Below, piece after piece: positions 1 to 8,934 of a stretch of DNA of 64,000 bases (its first letter is position 1; every line of letters starts with the position of its first letter). This DNA comes from Pseudomonas aylmerensis (GTDB lineage Bacteria > Pseudomonadota > Gammaproteobacteria > Pseudomonadales > Pseudomonadaceae). The position numbers and the translations under genes were made by a program. The notes under the pieces are model-generated. The model was not told where the DNA came from. It made no database searches and worked only from the letters and a program-made list of their open reading frames with translations. The stretch spans positions 62,001 to 126,000 of the forward strand of contig NZ_MAUE01000013.1 of the NCBI RefSeq assembly GCF_001702265.1. The letters are read 5' to 3'.

Positions 1-1233
1 AACAACAGCAACACCGCCTACGGCATCCTGCGCGGCAGCGACTTTGGCTTGTCGAAGCACTACACCATCCTGGATAACCAGACCGACTTCAGCTTCAAGT
101 TCAATACAGGAAGCCTGCAACACGCGGTGGTCTCGGGCCTCGAGTTCTACCACGAGACCTACGGCGGGCTGAAGCGCAACGCCGAAGTGCCGGCAGGCAA
201 CCTGTTCTTCGACATGAGCGAGCCCAGCCACAGCTTCGCCAGCACCTACGTGACCAAGGGTGAAGGCGACCCGCGCTCGGTGATCGACAACGCCGGTATT
301 TACCTGGGTGACACCGTCACCCTCAACGAGCAGTGGCAGGTGCTGGGCTCGCTGCGCTACGACAACTGGCGGGCGCAAACCAGCCAACGCGGCCAATCGA
401 CCATCAGCAGCACCGACGGTGCGGTGAGCGGACGGGTCGGCGCGGTGTACAAGCCGTTGCCCAACGGCAGCGTCTATGTGTCCTACAGCGAAGCAGCGCA
501 ACCCTCGGCGTTGGGCGCATCCACCAACAACCAGATCTACGGCGCGGCCAGCACCAGCAACTACAGCCCGGCCAAGTCCAAGACCTACGAGTTGGGCACC
601 AAGTGGGACATTGCCCACGACATGCTGAACGTCACCGCCGCGATTTTCCGCACCGAACTCGACAACGCCTGGGAATACCAGGACGGCGAATCCGCCCCGG
701 TACGCGCCCTGCCCGCCAAGCGCGTGGACGGCGTGGAACTCGGCCTGCAAGGCAATATCACCTCGCGCTGGACCGCCTACACCGGTTTCTCGGCGCTCAA
801 GAGTACCCAGACCAAAGGCATCAACAAGGGCGCCGAAGCCAAGAACGTCCCTGACCTGACCGCCAACCTGTGGACCACCTATGCCGTCACCGACGCCCTG
901 AGCCTGAGCTACGGCGAGCAATACGTCGGCCGGCGCCGCTACACCGACAACAAATACGTCGGCGGCTTGAACAACAACAGCAGCTACGCCAATGGCCCCT
1001 CCGGCGTGAATGCGATCTACACCCGCGACCATGAAAAAGCCCCCGGCTACTGGCTCAGCAGCCTGGCCGCGCAATACAAGGTGAACAGGGACACCACGGT
1101 CAACCTCAACCTCAACAACGTCTTCAACACGTTCTATTACAGCCAGGTCGGCGCCTCCCTCGATGGCTTCCAGCTCTATGGCATCCCAGGTGCCGGGCGC
1201 ACCCTCACCGCCAGCGTCGATTATGAATTCTGA
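1..1233 (+). CDS. TonB-dependent siderophore receptor, C-terminal part (5' end outside window)
   Basis: The reading frame is open from base 1, so this is the last 410 codons of an outer-membrane TonB-dependent receptor. The visible part is beta-barrel. It has alternating aromatic/polar strands, a typical receptor segment near codons 195-200 (YELGTKWDI), a late LNNVFNTFYY motif, and ends in ASVDYEF. A terminal Phe is the usual BAM recognition signal. The plug domain and TonB box are not in the window, so the ligand cannot be read; the barrel resembles catecholate or other iron-siderophore receptors. A binding protein, permease and ATPase follow on the same strand, 25 bp away, which supports iron-chelate uptake. 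It is probably Fur-controlled from a promoter outside the window (inference). Confidence 0.9.
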   Translation, partial: NNSNTAYGILRGSDFGLSKHYTILDNQTDFSFKFNTGSLQHAVVSGLEFYHETYGGLKRNAEVPAGNLFFDMSEPSHSFASTYVTKGEGDPRSVIDNAGIYLGDTVTLNEQWQVLGSLRYDNWRAQTSQRGQSTISSTDGAVSGRVGAVYKPLPNGSVYVSYSEAAQPSALGASTNNQIYGAASTSNYSPAKSKTYELGTKWDIAHDMLNVTAAIFRTELDNAWEYQDGESAPVRALPAKRVDGVELGLQGNITSRWTAYTGFSALKSTQTKGINKGAEAKNVPDLTANLWTTYAVTDALSLSYGEQYVGRRRYTDNKYVGGLNNNSSYANGPSGVNAIYTRDHEKAPGYWLSSLAAQYKVNRDTTVNLNLNNVFNTFYYSQVGASLDGFQLYGIPGAGRTLTASVDYEF

Positions 1234-1258
1234 TCCTCTCTCACCAGGAGCCTCTGCC

Positions 1259-2386
1259 ATGCGCAAACCCCTTCACTTGCTCAAGCTCGGCGTGCTGTTC
1301 GGCGCCTTGGTCCTCGGCCATGCCGAAACCGCCGCCGCCCACGAAGTCACCGACGTGCTCGGCCGCAAGGTCGAGGTAAAAGACGACGTCAAACGCGTGG
1401 TACTGGGTGAAGGTCGCCTGATTTCGGCATTTGCCCTGCTCGACAAGGACGCGCCGTTCCAGCGCATCGTCGGCTGGCAGAACGATCTGAAGCTGCTGGA
1501 CCAACACACCTATAACGCCTACGTGGCGAAATTTCCGACGGTCAAGGACATCCCTTTGATCGGGCAGGCGTCGGAACAAAGCGTCAGCGCTGAAGAAATT
1601 CTCTCACTGAAACCGGACCTGGCGGTGTTCAGCATCTCCGGGCACGGCCCGACCGAACACAGCCCGGTCGCCGATGTATTGGCCAAGGCCGGAATCCCGG
1701 TGCTGTTCGTCGACTTTCGCATCAACCCGGTACAAGGCACCCATAGCAGCATGAGCGCGCTGGGCCAGGCGTTGGGGCGTGAAGCCCAGGCCAAGGCATT
1801 CCTCGCGTTCTATGACCAGCACATCAAGGTGATCAGCGACGCCGTCGCCACCTTGCCGGCCGGCCCGCGCCCGAGCGTGTTCCTCGAACTGCTGGCCGGT
1901 GCCTGGCAGGCACCGGGGCACACCACCGGCAAAAGCGGCATGGGTGAAGTGATCAAGCTGGTCGGCGGACGCAACATCGCTGCCGATGTCGTGCCCGGCG
2001 CGCTGGGTGATATCAGCGTTGAATATGCGCTGAAGGCTGATCCGGATGTGTACGTGGCCACCGGCAACCACAAACCCGGGCTGATCCTGGGCGCAGGCGT
2101 TACCCAGGACGAGGCGCGTGAAGCGTTTGACCGCGTGTTGGCGCGGCCGGAATTCGCCAATCTTCGCGCGATCCGCGAAGGCAATTCCCACGGCCTGTGG
2201 CATGACTTCTACAACTCGCCCTACAACCTGCTGGCGATTGAAGCGCTGGCCAAGTGGGTACACCCGCAACTGTTCGCCACGCTGGACCCGCAGGCGACGA
2301 TGGCGCAGATCAACCAGCAGTTCCTCGGGATGCCGCTGCAGGGTGCCTATTGGATCAACAGCAAGCCTGCTGTCGAAACGCGGTAA
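1259..2386 (+). CDS. Iron-chelate ABC transporter, periplasmic substrate-binding protein (FecB/BtuF fold)
   Basis: This is a 375-residue class III periplasmic binding protein. The ATG at 1259 is chosen because AGGAG lies just upstream (about 1246-1250) and a Sec signal peptide follows at once (MRKPLHLLKLGVLFGALVLG, cleavage probably after the AAA near residue 27). In-frame codons upstream of it overlap the receptor gene. The mature start EVTDVLGRKVEVKDDVKRVV is the usual opening of FecB/FepB-type proteins, and helical lobe residues such as SAEEILSLKPDLAVFS match the family. It would carry the Fe-siderophore or heme-like ligand from the receptor to the permease. The ligand is unknown. It is transcribed with the receptor and separated from the permease gene by a REPIN. 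Confidence 0.88.
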   Translation: MRKPLHLLKLGVLFGALVLGHAETAAAHEVTDVLGRKVEVKDDVKRVVLGEGRLISAFALLDKDAPFQRIVGWQNDLKLLDQHTYNAYVAKFPTVKDIPLIGQASEQSVSAEEILSLKPDLAVFSISGHGPTEHSPVADVLAKAGIPVLFVDFRINPVQGTHSSMSALGQALGREAQAKAFLAFYDQHIKVISDAVATLPAGPRPSVFLELLAGAWQAPGHTTGKSGMGEVIKLVGGRNIAADVVPGALGDISVEYALKADPDVYVATGNHKPGLILGAGVTQDEAREAFDRVLARPEFANLRAIREGNSHGLWHDFYNSPYNLLAIEALAKWVHPQLFATLDPQATMAQINQQFLGMPLQGAYWINSKPAVETR

Positions 2387-2390
2387 AAAC

Positions 2391-2480
2391 TGTGGGAGCG
2401 GGCTTGCTCGCGAAGGCGGTGTATCAGTCGACCTATTCAGTGACTGACACCGCGCATTCGCGAGCAAGCCCGCTCCCACA
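2391..2480. repeat. REPIN: inverted pair of REP sequences
   Basis: Two perfect 24-bp inverted arms (2391-2414 and 2457-2480, outer end TGTGGGAGCGGGCTTGCTCG) are separated by 42 bp. The same arms and the same spacing recur at 19931-20020. It lies 4 bp after the binding-protein stop codon and before the permease gene, so the hairpin could stabilise or attenuate the operon mRNA. Confidence 0.9.
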
Positions 2481-2517
2481 TTTGGATTTTCATCGTCTTC
2501 AAAATTGTGTGAACTCC

Positions 2518-3576
2518 ATGACCACTCAAACCCTCGACCTCGCCAGCGCCACCCACGGCTACCGGCGCCTGCTGGCGCGGCGTGCCTGGCTGCTGGCCTT
2601 GCTCGGCAGCGCGCTGGCCTGCGCGATTCTGGTCGACCTGGCCAGCGGCCCGTCGGGCATGGGCCTGCTGGCGTTACTCGACGGCATCCTGCATCCCTCG
2701 CACCTGAGCGCCACCGACCAGGTGATCATCTGGAACGTGCGCCTGCCCTACGCGCTGATGGCGGTGCTGGTAGGCTGCGCGTTGTCGCTGGCCGGGGCCG
2801 AGATGCAGGCGATCCTCAACAACCCGCTGGCCAGCCCGTTTACCTTGGGCGTGTCGTCGGCGGCGGCGTTGGGTGCATCGCTGGTGATTGTGTTCCCGGT
2901 GACCACGCTGTGGGTCTCGGCCAACACCGCGATTTCGATCTCGGCGTTTATCTTCGCCGCCGCCTCGGTGTTTTTGCTGCAAGCCATGTCACGCCTGCGC
3001 GGCGCCGGCGTGGAAAGCCTGGTGTTGTTCGGCATCGCGCTGGTGTTCAGTTGCAACGCGGTGGTGGCCTTGCTGCAACTGGTGGCCACCGAAGACGTGC
3101 TGCAACAGCTGGTGTTCTGGACCCTGGGCAGCGTGACCCGGGCCAATTGGGACAAGCTCGGCATCCTGGCGCTGGTGGTCGCGGTGGTGCTGCCGTTTTC
3201 CTTCACCGCCGCACCGCGCCTGACCCTATTGCGCATGGGCGAGGACCGCGCGCAAAGCTTTGGCGTGGACGTGAAGCGCCTGCGGTTTTTCTCGTTGCTG
3301 CGCATCAGCCTGTTGTCGGCCACCGCCGTGGCCTTTGTAGGCACCATCGGATTTATCGGTCTGGTAGGTCCGCATATCGCGCGGATCCTGGTGGGTGAGG
3401 ATCAACGCTTCCTGTTGCCGGCCAGCGCCCTGACCGGTGCGTTGCTGCTGTCGCTGTCGTCGATTGCCAGCAAGCTGATCATGCCCGGGGTGATTGTGCC
3501 GGTGGGCATTGTCACCGCCTTGGTCGGCGTGCCGATTTTCGTGGTGCTGGTGTTCAAGCGGGGGAGGCAGTTATGA
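2518..3576 (+). CDS. FecCD-family iron-siderophore ABC permease
   Basis: This is a 352-residue integral membrane permease. The ATG at 2518 is preferred because the more upstream in-frame codons lie inside the REPIN. The N-terminus has an Arg-rich cytoplasmic segment then a long hydrophobic helix (about residues 27-48), followed by roughly nine more helices, as in BtuC/FhuB. Hallmarks are LPYALMAVLVGCALSLAGAE near residue 80 and GFIGLVGPHIARILVG near residue 278, the FecCD cytoplasmic loop that contacts the ATPase. Only one permease gene is present, so it presumably forms a homodimer as BtuC does. Its stop overlaps the ATPase start by 4 bp (ATGA), indicating translational coupling. Confidence 0.92.
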   Translation: MTTQTLDLASATHGYRRLLARRAWLLALLGSALACAILVDLASGPSGMGLLALLDGILHPSHLSATDQVIIWNVRLPYALMAVLVGCALSLAGAEMQAILNNPLASPFTLGVSSAAALGASLVIVFPVTTLWVSANTAISISAFIFAAASVFLLQAMSRLRGAGVESLVLFGIALVFSCNAVVALLQLVATEDVLQQLVFWTLGSVTRANWDKLGILALVVAVVLPFSFTAAPRLTLLRMGEDRAQSFGVDVKRLRFFSLLRISLLSATAVAFVGTIGFIGLVGPHIARILVGEDQRFLLPASALTGALLLSLSSIASKLIMPGVIVPVGIVTALVGVPIFVVLVFKRGRQL

Positions 3577-4358
3577 GTGCGGGCTTATCGGTACACAACG
3601 CCAATGTGAGCTACGGGCGCCGGCAGATCGTGCATGACCTGAGCTTGCCGACTTTGCCCCACGGCAGCCTGACCGCCTTGATCGGCCCCAACGGCGCGGG
3701 TAAATCCACCTTGCTGCGTGCCGTGGCCGGGCTGGAAAAGATGCAAGGCGTTGTGCGATTGGGCGACCTCGACCTGTCGGCCATGTCCGTTGCCGAACGC
3801 GCGCGACGGGTGACCTACATGCCGCAGAACCTGCCGCCCGGCCTGAGCCTCAGCGTGATGGAAAGCGTGATCGCCGCGCTGCGCGTGGCCCATGTGGAGG
3901 GCGTTCCACTCTCCAGCGAGGCCTGCCTGCGCGAAGCCTTCGAGGCGTTGCAACGCATTGGCATCGCGCACTTGGCCGACCAGTTACTCAGCACGCTGTC
4001 GGGTGGCCAGCGCCAATTGGTCAGTCTTGCCCAACTGATCGCGCGTCGCCCCCAGGTGATGCTGCTGGACGAACCCACCAGCGCCCTCGACCTCAACTAC
4101 CAGTTGAAAGTCATGGAGTGCGTGCGCGGGCTGGTGCGCGAGCACCAACTGATCGCCGTGGTGGTGCTGCACGACATCAACCTTGCCGCACGCTTTGCCG
4201 ACCATATCGCCGTGCTGCGCCAGGGCCGGCTGTATGCCAGCGGCACGGCAGATGAGGTGCTCGACCCGGCGCTGTTTGCCGAGGTGTATGGCGTGCAGGT
4301 GCGCATCGAACGCTGCTCGCAGCAGTCGCTGCAAGTGTTGGTGGACGGCGCTGTGTAA
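3573..4358 (+). CDS. Iron-chelate ABC transporter ATP-binding protein (FecE-like)
   Basis: A 261-residue ABC ATPase that powers the permease encoded immediately upstream. Visible motifs are Walker A IGPNGAGKSTLL near residue 35, a Q-loop YMPQNLPPG near residue 86, the signature LSGGQRQLVSLAQLIARRP near residue 141, Walker B VMLLDEPTSALD near residue 163, and the switch histidine in VVLHDINLAARFADH near residue 200. The length fits FecE/FhuC/HmuV proteins. It starts inside the permease stop codon. It appears to end the iron operon: the next gene has its own ribosome-binding site after a 93-bp gap. Confidence 0.92.
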   Translation: MSAGLSVHNANVSYGRRQIVHDLSLPTLPHGSLTALIGPNGAGKSTLLRAVAGLEKMQGVVRLGDLDLSAMSVAERARRVTYMPQNLPPGLSLSVMESVIAALRVAHVEGVPLSSEACLREAFEALQRIGIAHLADQLLSTLSGGQRQLVSLAQLIARRPQVMLLDEPTSALDLNYQLKVMECVRGLVREHQLIAVVVLHDINLAARFADHIAVLRQGRLYASGTADEVLDPALFAEVYGVQVRIERCSQQSLQVLVDGAV

Positions 4359-4451
4359 AACGCTTCTAAGGTTAGACGCAAATGTTTGATTGAATTATTG
4401 CCCTTTGGTCTTCACCTATAGCTGCAGGCATTCGCTCATTTGGAGAGCTTC

Positions 4452-5096
4452 ATGATCGACCTGTACTACTGGACTACCCCCAACGGTCACAAAGTATCGC
4501 TGTTCCTGGAAGAAGCCGGCCTGCCCTATAAGGTGCACCCGATCAATATCGGCCAGGGCGACCAGTTCAAGCCGGACTTCCTGAAGATCGCTCCCAACAA
4601 CCGCATCCCGGCCATCGTCGATCAGAATCCGACCGACGGCGGTGCGCCGATTTCGCTGTTTGAATCCGGCGCAATCCTGCTGTACCTCGCGGAAAAAACC
4701 GGCAAGTTCATTCCGCAAGACCTGCGTGGTCGCCAGGAAGCACTGCAATGGTTGTTCTGGCAGATGGGTGGATTGGGGCCGATGGCGGGCCAGAACCACC
4801 ACTTCAGCCAGTTCGCCCCGGAGAAGATTCCCTACGCGATCAAGCGCTATGTGGACGAAACCGCGCGCCTGTACGGTGTGCTCGACCGGCGCCTGGCCGA
4901 CCGCGCGTTCGTCGCGGGTGAGGACTACAGCATTGCCGACATGGCGATCTATCCATGGATCGTTTCCCACAAGTGGCAGAGCCAACGCCTGGAAGACTTC
5001 CCACATGTGCTGCGCTGGTTCAACAGTATCAAGGAGCGGCCAGCAACCGTGCGCGCGTATGAACTGGTACAGAAAGTGAACCCGCCCAAGGCCTGA
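4452..5096 (+). CDS. yfcG: Glutathione S-transferase, YfcG/Nu-class (disulfide-bond oxidoreductase)
   Basis: A 214-residue soluble glutathione transferase closely resembling E. coli YfcG over its whole length. The N-terminal thioredoxin-like domain starts MIDLYYWTTPNGHKVSLFLE. It keeps the glutathione-binding NNRIPAIVD (residues 52-60) and the FESGAILLYLAEK segment. The all-helical C-terminal domain has QWLFWQMGGLGPMAGQNHHF and the N-capping motif YSIADMAIYPW. Nu-class enzymes bind two glutathione molecules and reduce disulfides rather than conjugating xenobiotics. The ATG at 4452 has GGAG 6 bp upstream; a TTG four codons earlier overlaps that site and is rejected. In P. aeruginosa a GST gene (PA1033) also lies next to quiP (PA1032), so the pairing with the next gene is conserved. 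Confidence 0.9.
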   Translation: MIDLYYWTTPNGHKVSLFLEEAGLPYKVHPINIGQGDQFKPDFLKIAPNNRIPAIVDQNPTDGGAPISLFESGAILLYLAEKTGKFIPQDLRGRQEALQWLFWQMGGLGPMAGQNHHFSQFAPEKIPYAIKRYVDETARLYGVLDRRLADRAFVAGEDYSIADMAIYPWIVSHKWQSQRLEDFPHVLRWFNSIKERPATVRAYELVQKVNPPKA

Positions 5097-5122
5097 TCTG
5101 AAGCAGCACGCGATCAAATCCG

Positions 5123-5202
5123 GGCGCGGGCCTGCCTGCGATAGCCTCACCAGAGTGTGACTGACGCACCTGAGTGCTGGCATCGCAGGCAAGCCAACGC
5201 CC
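5123..5202. repeat. Degenerate REP inverted pair
   Basis: Imperfect inverted arms around GCCTGCCTGCGAT (near 5130-5142) and ATCGCAGGCAAGCC (near 5182-5195) form a diverged REP pair between the GST and acylase genes. The rest of the 225-bp gap (5203-5321) shows no gene. The acylase ribosome-binding site GCAGGAGC lies at its end. Confidence 0.7.
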
Positions 5203-5321
5203 ACCTTGATCGCTGTCCGAATCAAGTTCTCACGCTTAACCCAAAACTCCCGCTTGCGTCGTTTCGCCGCGCTCACTAACGTAGCGCCTTTACTGACGCT
5301 ACCCCCCGCAGGAGCTTTGCC

Positions 5322-7763
5322 ATGGCCTCGCCAGCCCTCTCACATTTTCTTCCCCGGTTCGGCGTTGCCGCGGCAGTGGCCAGTGCATTAAGCCTGGCCG
5401 GTTGCCAGCTCCAGAGCACCCAGGACACCCTGCCGCCAGTTGCCGGCGTGCAGCCGATCAAAGGCCTGGCACAGAATGTATCGGTACGCCGCAATGCCCA
5501 GGGCATGCCGCTGATCGAAAGCAACACCTTCCACGACGCGCTGTTCAGCCTCGGTTATGTGCACGCCAGTGACCGCATCACCCAGATGGTCACCCTGCGC
5601 CTGCTGGCCCAGGGCCGCCTGGCAGAAATGTCCGGCCCTGAGGTGCTGGATGTCGACCGTTTCATGCGTGCGGTCAACCTCAAGAAAAGCGCCGGCGAGC
5701 TGTATAACGCCTCCTCGCCGCGCCTCAAGCGCTTCTTCGAAGTGTATGCGCGCGGCGTCAACGCCTACCTGTTCCGCTACCGCGACAAGCTGCCGCCGGA
5801 CCTGGCACAGACCGGCTACAAGCCCGAGTACTGGAAGCCGGAAGATTCGGCGCTGCTGTTCTGCCTGCTGAATTTCAGCGAGTCGGCCAACCTGCAGGAA
5901 GAACTTCCCTCCCTGGTGCTGGCGCAAAAAGTTGGCGTCGACAAGCTCGCCTGGCTGACGCCGAGCACGCCGGATGAGCCGATTCCGCTGGCCGAAGCCG
6001 AGAAACTCAAAGGCGTGAACCTTAGCCAGATCACTGGCCTGGCCGGGCTGGACACGGCCAGCCAGCAACTGAGCAGCCTCAACGCGCTGGCCGTCACTAC
6101 CTCGAGCAACTGGGCGATTGGCCCGCAACGCAGCCGCAGCGGCAAAAGCCTGCTGGCCAGCGACCTCGCCGCCCAGCCCCAGGCTCCGTCGCCTTGGAGC
6201 TACGTGCAGATTCGTGCGCCGAAATACCAGGCGGTCGGTGCTTCGATTGCCGGCTTGCCGACCCTGTTGTCCGGCTTCAACGGCAAAGTCGCGTGGAGCA
6301 TGAGCACGGTCAAGGGCGACACCCAGGACCTGTTCCTGGAGAAGGTCAAACGCCAAGGCAACGCGTTGTACTACGAGAACAACGGAAAATGGCTACCGGC
6401 TGGCGTGCGCAACGAAACCTACTTCGCCAAGGGCCAGCGCCCACTGCGCGAAGTGGTGTACGAAACCCGTCACGGCGCTCTGCTCAACAGCAGCCAGGCC
6501 CTGACCAGCGGCTTGGGTCTGGCCCTGCAAACGGCCGACTTCAAGGATGACAAGAGCCTGGATGCATTCTTCGACTTGTCCCGGGCGCAAAACGTCGCCA
6601 AGGCGTCGGACGCCACCCGGGAAATCCGCGCGATTGCCTTGAACATGATCTTCGCCGACGCCACCAATATCGGCTGGCAAGTCACCGGGCGTTTCCCCAA
6701 CCGTCGCGAAGGCGAAGGCCTGCTGCCCTCGCCGGGCTGGGACACCCGCTTTGACTGGGACGGCTACGCCGATGCGATGCTGCACCCCTACGACCAGGAC
6801 CCGGCCCAAGGCTGGATCGGCACCGCCAACCAGCGCACCGCGCCGCGCGGCTACGGCATGCAACTGTCCAACTCGTGGGACGCGCCGGAGCGCAGCGAGC
6901 GCCTGGCGCAATTGGCCAATGCCGGCAAGCACGACAGCCGCAGCATGATCGCCATGCAGTACGACCAGACCACCCTGTTCGCCGCCAAGCTCAAGACCAT
7001 GTTCCAGGCACCGGGCATGGCCCAGCCGCTGAAACAGGCGATTGCAGCATTGCCGGCCGCCGAACAGGCCAAGGCGCGCGAGGCGCTGAGTCGCCTGATG
7101 GCGTTTGATGGCCGGCTCGTGGCAACGTCCGCCGACGCCGCGCTCTACGAGCTGTTCCTGCAGGAAAGCACCAAGCAGATCTTCCTCGACGAACTGGGCC
7201 CGGAAAACAGCGCCAGCTGGAAGGCCTTCGTCAGCAACGCCAGCCTGTCCTATGCCGCCCAGGCCGACCACCTGCTGGGCCGTGAAGACAGCCCGTTCTG
7301 GGACGACGTGCGCACGCCGCAAAAAGAAGACAAACCCGCGATCCTTGCGCGCAGCCTGGCCGCCGCGATCACCGCCGGCGACAGCCAACTCGGTGCCGAC
7401 CACAAGGCCTGGCAGTGGGGCAAGCTGCACAGCACCACCTGGAAAAACAGCACTGGCCAGGTGATTCGCGGCCCGCTGGCGTCCGGTGGCGACCACAACA
7501 CCTTGAACCCGGCACCGTATGCCTGGGGCCAGGACTTCAACACCACCCAGGTGCCGGCGCTGCGCATGATCGTCGATTTCGGCCAGGTGGAACCGATGAT
7601 GGGCCAGGGGGGCATCGGCCAGTCCGGCAACCCCGCCAGCCCGAACTACGCCAACGGCATCGACCCGGCGCTCAAGGCGCAATACCTGAGCTTCCCGATG
7701 CAGCCGCAGAACTTCGAGAAGGTGTATGGCAAGGCGCGGTTGACCCTGACGCCGGGCAAATAA
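5322..7763 (+). CDS. quiP: Acyl-homoserine lactone acylase QuiP (Ntn-hydrolase, penicillin acylase family)
   Basis: An 813-residue precursor of a heterodimeric N-terminal-nucleophile hydrolase that cleaves the amide bond of acyl-homoserine lactones, so it can degrade quorum signals. The N-terminus carries a lipobox (LAGC, Cys28), which suggests a lipid-anchored precursor. The alpha chain runs to about residue 261. Ser262 in SSNWAIG is the predicted autoproteolytic site and nucleophile of the beta chain. Downstream, the typical [19 protein letters not shown] and [11 protein letters not shown] segments are present. The close N-terminal match to P. aeruginosa PA1032 ([20 protein letters not shown]) and the adjacent GST gene support QuiP over PvdQ. 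AGGAG precedes the ATG. A related penicillin-type substrate cannot be excluded. Confidence 0.9.
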   Translation: MASPALSHFLPRFGVAAAVASALSLAGCQLQSTQDTLPPVAGVQPIKGLAQNVSVRRNAQGMPLIESNTFHDALFSLGYVHASDRITQMVTLRLLAQGRLAEMSGPEVLDVDRFMRAVNLKKSAGELYNASSPRLKRFFEVYARGVNAYLFRYRDKLPPDLAQTGYKPEYWKPEDSALLFCLLNFSESANLQEELPSLVLAQKVGVDKLAWLTPSTPDEPIPLAEAEKLKGVNLSQITGLAGLDTASQQLSSLNALAVTTSSNWAIGPQRSRSGKSLLASDLAAQPQAPSPWSYVQIRAPKYQAVGASIAGLPTLLSGFNGKVAWSMSTVKGDTQDLFLEKVKRQGNALYYENNGKWLPAGVRNETYFAKGQRPLREVVYETRHGALLNSSQALTSGLGLALQTADFKDDKSLDAFFDLSRAQNVAKASDATREIRAIALNMIFADATNIGWQVTGRFPNRREGEGLLPSPGWDTRFDWDGYADAMLHPYDQDPAQGWIGTANQRTAPRGYGMQLSNSWDAPERSERLAQLANAGKHDSRSMIAMQYDQTTLFAAKLKTMFQAPGMAQPLKQAIAALPAAEQAKAREALSRLMAFDGRLVATSADAALYELFLQESTKQIFLDELGPENSASWKAFVSNASLSYAAQADHLLGREDSPFWDDVRTPQKEDKPAILARSLAAAITAGDSQLGADHKAWQWGKLHSTTWKNSTGQVIRGPLASGGDHNTLNPAPYAWGQDFNTTQVPALRMIVDFGQVEPMMGQGGIGQSGNPASPNYANGIDPALKAQYLSFPMQPQNFEKVYGKARLTLTPGK

Positions 7764-7774
7764 CCCGCCTCCTT

Positions 7775-7852
7775 ATAGGCGCCGGCTTGCCGGCGATGGT
7801 GCACTGTGAGCCGGCGTTCCAGCCGGCTGACACAGCGCTATCGCCGGCAATG
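7775..7852. repeat. REP-like inverted repeat between quiP and the exonuclease gene
   Basis: TTGCCGGCGAT (7787-7797) is inverted as ATCGCCGGCAA (7840-7850). An inner GCCGGC/GCCGGC hairpin lies between them. It sits just after the quiP stop and may act as its 3' hairpin; no T-run follows, so an intrinsic terminator is not clear. Confidence 0.7.
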
Positions 7853-7929
7853 GACCACCTGCATTCAGATAGAACTTCTCGCCCCGCCCCTGCCTCCTAC
7901 CTGATAAGCCCATTGCCCCCGGCACGCCC

Positions 7930-8934
7930 ATGGACCTTGTCATCGCCCGCCCCGAAGGCCTCTACTGCCCCGCCGGAGATTTCTACATCGACCCCTGGCG
8001 CCCGGTGGAACGTTCGGTCATCACCCACGCCCACGGCGACCACGCCCGCACCGGCAACCAGCACTACCTTGCCGCCGCCCCCGGTGAAGGCATCTTGCGT
8101 TCGCGCCTGGGCCAGGACATCAACCTGCAGACCCTCGCCTATGGCGAACAACTCGTCCACCACGGCGTGACCCTGAGCTTCCACCCTGCCGGGCATGTAC
8201 TCGGTTCGGCCCAGGTGCGCCTGGAATACCAGGGTGAAGTCTGGGTTGCCTCCGGCGACTATAAAGTCGAACCTGACGGCACCTGCGCGCCGTTCGAGCC
8301 CGTGCGTTGCCACACCTTTATCACCGAGTCGACCTTCGGCCTGCCGATCTACCGCTGGCAACCCCAGGCGCAGATCTTTGCCGGGATCAACGCCTGGTGG
8401 CAGGCCAATATCGCCGCCGGCAAGGCCAGCGTGTTGTTCTGTTACTCGTTCGGCAAGGCCCAGCGCATCCTGCATGGCATCGACGCCAGCATCGGCCCGA
8501 TCCTCAGTCATGGCGCGGTCGAACCGCTGAACCGGGTGTACCGCGAAGCGGGTATCTATATCCCGGAAACCCTTTACGCCGGCGACTTCAAAAAAACCGA
8601 CCCGCTGCTGCGCCAAGCCCTGATCATCGCCCCGCCCTCCGCCGGCGGCAGCAGTTGGATCAAGCGCTTCGGCGACTACAGCGACGCCTTCGCCAGTGGC
8701 TGGATGCGCCTGCGCGGCACACGGCGGCGGCGCGGGGTCGACCGTGGCTTTGTGCTGTCCGACCACGCCGACTGGCCGGGGCTGTTGTGGGCCATCGAAC
8801 AGACCGGCGCCGAACGCGTGATGGTGACCCACGGTTCGGTCGGCGTACTGGTGCGCCACCTGCGGGAAAAAGGCCTGGATGCCCAAGGCTTCACCACCGA
8901 ATACGGGGATGACGAAGAAGAGGCCACGGCATGA
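7930..8934 (+). CDS. Ligase-associated DNA exonuclease (metallo-beta-lactamase/beta-CASP fold)
   Basis: A 334-residue MBL-fold nuclease of the ligase-associated exonuclease family (TIGR04122 type), related to the SNM1/CPSF73 beta-CASP nucleases. The metal-binding motif HAHGDH is at residues 33-38. HPAGHVLGS near residue 85 and GDYKVEPD near residue 112 supply further ligands, and LSDHADW near residue 277 matches the late conserved motif. It is expected to trim DNA ends in a metal-dependent way for the ligase encoded next. Its stop overlaps the ligase start by 4 bp (ATGA), so the two are translationally coupled. The partner helicase and phosphoesterase of the same cassette lie about 4.7 kb further on, beyond a transporter operon. 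Confidence 0.9.
   Translation: MDLVIARPEGLYCPAGDFYIDPWRPVERSVITHAHGDHARTGNQHYLAAAPGEGILRSRLGQDINLQTLAYGEQLVHHGVTLSFHPAGHVLGSAQVRLEYQGEVWVASGDYKVEPDGTCAPFEPVRCHTFITESTFGLPIYRWQPQAQIFAGINAWWQANIAAGKASVLFCYSFGKAQRILHGIDASIGPILSHGAVEPLNRVYREAGIYIPETLYAGDFKKTDPLLRQALIIAPPSAGGSSWIKRFGDYSDAFASGWMRLRGTRRRRGVDRGFVLSDHADWPGLLWAIEQTGAERVMVTHGSVGVLVRHLREKGLDAQGFTTEYGDDEEEATA

Noticed and set aside
7771..7852. Intrinsic terminator of quiP
   Set aside because: Hairpins are present but no T-run follows, and the arms match the REP pattern; recorded as a repeat instead.
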